Origin: Alphaproteobacteria bacterium
GTDB lineage: Bacteria; Pseudomonadota; Alphaproteobacteria; JAJTHO01
Assembly (NCBI GenBank): GCA_021297975.1
Contig: JAJTHO010000013.1
Location: 1-16,769, forward strand
Direction: 5' to 3'
DNA length: 16,769 nucleotides
Positions 15,836 to 16,769 of the stretch are shown here, piece by piece; the first letter of the stretch is position 1; each line of letters begins with the position of its first letter. The notes beneath the pieces were generated by a model, which had not been told where the DNA came from, searched no databases, and saw only the letters and a program-made list of their open reading frames with translations. The translations under genes were made by a program, and so were the position numbers.

Positions 15836-16769
15836 TTAAGGCCGATACACCCAACGGCTTAAAACCGTTTCTTGAAATGTGTTAAAGTTATCGTCGCTGA
15901 TGATGACGAGTGTGTAGGAGCCGTCCTGATTTTTCCGCGCCGCTAGCCCTTCGAGGTTGTCAATCCCTGCATCAAAACCAAAGCCGAGAAGTAATTCGGG
16001 CTTAATAACATCAGCGTTTAAATTTGTACTACGAAAGCGGACAATCCGCCCGGCACCGCGCATGGTTAAAATATCAAAATCACGCTCTAACACCAGAATA
16101 TCGCCATTATCAAGGGCGACGGCATCGGTTACGCGAAAGGTGCCGCTGCGCTGATACCGCAACACAGTTGGCTTGCCATTTGTAGCCCAAAGGACGCCGT
16201 ACACTTCTGATTTGTCTTTATTGGCGTAGCCTTCCTCGGTAATACCTAAAAAACGACCATCATTGAGCCGTGTAAAGGCCTCAAAACCGCCGTTAACCGG
16301 AACACTTTTAAGAACGTTCTCAGGGATAAGTAACGCCGAGCCGCCATCACTGAGTAATTGCCCAGTGTTTAAATCATGGCGGGCAATGCGGTGGCGCTGT
16401 TCAAAGGCCACAAACGCTTCACTGTTTGAGCGCAGCACCATGGCTTCGCTATCTTTATTCTCACCTTTTAGCGCTGTTTTATTTTGATCGCCAAGGTTTA
16501 CAAAGCGGGCTTTTTGGGGAAATTGCCCAACCAGGGGCTCATTGGGGTTTAATGAAAGACGCAGAGCCTTGGCTTTATCAGTTAGCGCAACGAGTTGACC
16601 AGAATCCAAGGCCAGGGCAGAAAAACCACCAAAATCCGGGTTATCCCCTTTCAAGTTAGCAACATCTAAAAATTGTAGGTTGCCGAAGACCTCATTGTGC
16701 TGCGCCGCACGCCCGTTGATGATGAGATTCGTCGTAATGGCTGAAACCTGAACGTCATTGACGGGTATA
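15836..16769 (-). CDS. Phytase-like esterase family protein (PF13449-type), 5' end beyond window
   Basis: The frame is open from the stop at 15836 to the right edge, so the N-terminus, and any signal peptide, is missing. At least 311 residues are present. Recognised features of this beta-propeller-like family are FGGFSALALDSGQLVALTD near the start of the visible part, repeated G-R-(F/I)-(L/V) strand turns, NGGFEAFTRLNDGRFL, DAVALDNGDILVLERDFD, IDNLEGLAA and a final VIISDDNFN strand. Members are usually exported proteins of poorly known activity, related in sequence to phytase-like phosphoesterases. The Leu codon at 16654 (TTG) is not a convincing start, as the frame and the family similarity run through it. 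It converges on the protease gene with 25 bp between the stops, and no clear terminator lies in the gap. Confidence 0.75.
   Translation of the reverse strand, partial: IPVNDVQVSAITTNLIINGRAAQHNEVFGNLQFLDVANLKGDNPDFGGFSALALDSGQLVALTDKAKALRLSLNPNEPLVGQFPQKARFVNLGDQNKTALKGENKDSEAMVLRSNSEAFVAFEQRHRIARHDLNTGQLLSDGGSALLIPENVLKSVPVNGGFEAFTRLNDGRFLGITEEGYANKDKSEVYGVLWATNGKPTVLRYQRSGTFRVTDAVALDNGDILVLERDFDILTMRGAGRIVRFRSTNLNADVIKPELLLGFGFDAGIDNLEGLAARKNQDGSYTLVIISDDNFNTFQETVLSRWVYRP

Overview
The window looks like a chromosome segment of a mid-GC alphaproteobacterium. The clearest reason is the divergent pair formed by the GatB/YqeY gene and carA. That arrangement is common in Alphaproteobacteria, and the CarA and CarB sequences fit the group. 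The species cannot be named from this sequence.

Left part (1-8560): a genomic island next to the 3' end of a tRNA-Asn gene. All its genes lie on the minus strand. Reading away from the tRNA they are: an intact P4-type (DUF4102) tyrosine integrase (7174-8397); an AT-rich single-chain GmrSD-like protein with DUF262 and DUF1524 domains (5272-7038); a decapitated second tyrosine recombinase (4634-5266); a class II Fic-domain AMP-transferase with a C-terminal winged helix (3479-4573); and a very large Type ISP (single-polypeptide) restriction-modification enzyme (1-3281). The last gene reads open to the left edge with no stop, so it is cut by the window. The cargo is that of a defence island. Two repeat clusters stand out: four copies of TTACCCCCA at the integrase start, and a 42-bp tandem repeat with an outer inverted repeat in front of the restriction gene.

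Middle (8561-9561): tRNA-Asn(GTT), then panD (aspartate 1-decarboxylase) and yqeY. The last two form a minus-strand operon read from a promoter divergent to carA.

Right part (9650-15810): carA, a secreted RNase T2 homologue and carB form a tightly overlapping plus-strand operon (TGATG junction, then a 17-bp overlap). CarA and CarB make carbamoyl phosphate for arginine and pyrimidines. The T2 gene wedged between them is unusual, and its CAS II active-site motif lacks the expected Glu. After carB comes a signal-less trypsin-like protease gene, read from a near-consensus sigma70-type promoter placed so close to the ATG that the mRNA would be almost leaderless. The window ends inside a convergent minus-strand gene of the phytase-like (PF13449-type) esterase family.

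The strongest candidates for something new are the island's defence set (a GmrSD-like gene that appears to have replaced the front half of an integrase, and the Fic/Type ISP pair with its repeat-rich control region), the carA-RNase T2-carB operon, and the cytoplasmic trypsin-like protease with a near-leaderless transcript.
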